Shown: positions 62,061-64,000 of the stretch, piece by piece
How positions within the stretch are numbered: the stretch's first letter is position 1
How the letters are laid out: the number at the start of each line of letters is the position of its first letter
Origin: Lichenostomus cassidix
Lineage: Eukaryota > Chordata > Aves > Passeriformes > Meliphagidae
Length of the DNA stretch: 64,000 bases
Reading direction: 5' to 3'
Assembly (NCBI GenBank): GCA_008360975.2
Contig: CM039182.1
Coordinates: forward strand, 145,332,656-145,396,655
Made by a program: the position numbers and the translations under genes
Notes under the pieces: model-generated
Told to the model about the DNA's origin: nothing
What the model saw: only the letters and a program-made list of their open reading frames with translations
Database searches by the model: none

Positions 62061-64000
62061 TTGTGGCTCCATTTCTGCTGGGTTTTAGCATCACTAGGTA
62101 AAAATTTAGGTTCTAGTGATTGTGTTTTGAGTGCAATCTGGGTCTCATTTGTTACTAATTTTGAGAGCACACATGCATGCCTGTGCTGCATCAGTGGTGT
62201 TAGCTGGGGACAGTCCTGATGCTCTGTTCCCAGGTGCCTGTTCTTGGTGACAACAATTTACCTAAAAGGTTTTGAGCAAGGATGTCAGCATGCTGATTCA
62301 AATGAGTTGTCCAGTCTGCATCACAGCCTTTCCAGCTGTGTCTTTGCTCTTTTGGGGATGATCCCACGTTGAGGTTCATCATCATAAATGTATGAAATGG
62401 TGTTCCATGGCTCTGAATTAGAACACACTTTGAGGTCATACATCTTTCCAAGGGATGTTGCAGAACATACATTTTAAGTTGGAACTTCATCCTGGGAGTG
62501 ATGGAACTGAAAATTTAAAAATAAAAATGCAGAGTTAAAATATATGTATATATATTTATCTATAATGAAGCATGATCAATAGAATCAAATCTGGTCTTGA
62601 GTGGTTCTGCTCCCATTTCCCCTATCAGAGTTCTGCAATCTTAAAAACTATTTTAGCATTATAATTGGATTTTTGTAGTCAGTTCAAAAATGTGTGCTGT
62701 AAGGCCAAATTTGTAGTAGAATTTCCAGGTTACCAATGTCCAAGAACACCAGTACTGCTGGTGTGCATTTATTTTACTGAAATAAACGCACACCAAGAAT
62801 CCAAATATCTTTGACTTTTTAAACTTTATGAAAAAGACTAATTGGATGAAGGGGCTCAGAATTACTTTCACAAGCTCAGCAGTTTTGTCCGACAGCTGCA
62901 TTTGTTTAATGGGGAGAAAAACCCCTTTGGTAATGGAAATTATTGAAGGTATTTAGTATTAAAGCAGATTCTGTGAAGATAAATGTTTGTGCAGCCTCAA
63001 ATACCTCATTGTTCATTGACCCTTGTCTTCAGGCAGCTTCCTATGATTGCCAGTCAAGAGAACATCTCTGGCAAACTTGGATTTTAGAGATGCTTAAGCT
63101 GTAGCCAAGGGCTGAAATAAAGCTGCTTTGCTGCATAGTTCTTTTTTAGGTCTTTTTTCCCCTTCATTGGGAAAGTATTAAAAAAGTATGAGATGTCTAC
63201 ACTCCTAAAAATAGCAAATTAGGAAATAGGCTTAATGGACACTTTCACTTTTTGGTCAGAGATGTCAAAAATACAAAATTAAAATAATTTATGTTTAATA
63301 AAAGTTTATGGCAGAATTTCTCAGGAATCTATACATCCAGTAATCAAAATAACTTGTGCTCTTTCAGGTTAGAAAGCCACTGAGCCAGAATTCTTCACTA
63401 AACAAGATTCTTATCTTATTACCCAGAGAAAAAACAAAAATCAGTCCTTGGAGTGTAGTTTCTGCTTTTGCAAAGCTAAACACTAAACCCATTCTTTAGA
63501 CTTAGAACCATTTGGCATGAAAGTGCTTATATGATTTTATCTCTGTGTTCTTACTGAAATTTAGAATTAAAACAAAGTTTTCACCTGAAGTGAAATTCTG
63601 GCCCCTTTGTGAAGGTAATGGGAAGTAGTGGGATTTTTTACTCACCTCCACAGAGTGATTTTTTTTCTCCCTTAGACAAAACCTAGTGAGTTGTTCCAAA
63701 TGCTTACTCAAGCAGGAACCCAGGAGTTCGTTTGTTGTCTTCAGTGGCAAAAGAGTCAGTGGTAACTTGTGTTCCTGCTGTTCATCTGTTAAGCACATTA
63801 CAACACATCTGGGTGTGAAAGATCCTGATGTCCTAAACATCTCAGGAGAATGAAACACTTTTTATTCCTTTGAATACTTGCCTTGTTTTTTTTATTCTTC
63901 TATTAAGAGTTAAAATTCCTTAGTGTGGAGGTAGCTATTTGTTGTCTTTCTTACTAAAAGAAAATATGTAGACTCCATCTCAGAAACAACTACTCTTATT

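Larger units (their letters stand above)
57254..64000 (+). other. Region downstream of KHDRBS3
   Basis: This is AT-rich DNA after the main poly(A) site. It holds the candidate alternative exons at 58159-58219 and 60211-60440, a CpG-retaining patch at about 57611-57760, and a probable short CR1 remnant near 62005. No independent protein gene was recognised. Open frames up to 119 residues (59808-60167) are AT-biased and show no domain. Further AATAAA hexamers occur, for example at 59633, but no transcript can be assigned to them. Confidence 0.7.

Overview
This is vertebrate nuclear DNA, almost certainly from a bird and probably a songbird. It is AT-rich and gene-sparse. It carries about a dozen CR1-type LINE fragments, most of them 3' ends with the characteristic run 'ggtcccttccaacccaaaccattct'. 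It also carries one long terminal repeat that I recognise as a passerine endogenous-retrovirus type. Nothing prokaryotic is present.

The window holds one recognisable protein-coding gene, KHDRBS3 (SLM2 / T-STAR), on the plus strand. It encodes a STAR-family RNA-binding splicing regulator. Seven coding exons, numbered 3 to 9 by comparison with the human gene, lie at 6513-6629, 8721-8867, 15113-15252, 25345-25537, 37515-37597, 53312-53370 and 56643-56734. All have AG/GT borders and compatible phases. Together they encode 276 residues, from inside the KH domain to the stop codon. The first 69 or so residues (QUA1 and the start of KH) must lie upstream, because I found no matching exon in 1-6512. 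A 3' UTR with AATAAA at 57232 follows.

By region: 1-6512 is the end of intron 2, with an internal CR1 fragment at about 5478-6325. 6630-25344 holds introns 3 to 5 with small CR1 pieces and a long T tract abutting the exon 5 acceptor. 25345-37514 is exon 6 (RG- and proline-rich, GC-rich) plus intron 6, which contains the LTR at about 27411-28149. 37515-56642 holds the small tyrosine-rich exons 7 and 8 in a large intron with four CR1 copies and several stretches that look like conserved non-coding DNA. 57254-64000 is downstream DNA with no independent gene.

The most interesting signal is downstream of the normal last exon. A phase-matched candidate exon (58159-58219) and a candidate polyadenylated terminal exon (60211 to about 60440) could replace exon 9. 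The protein would then lose the C-terminal tyrosine- and arginine-rich tail that acts as a nuclear localisation signal in the related protein Sam68. I saw no new multi-gene system. The rest is ordinary intron, old repeats, and a few structural oddities and candidate conserved elements.
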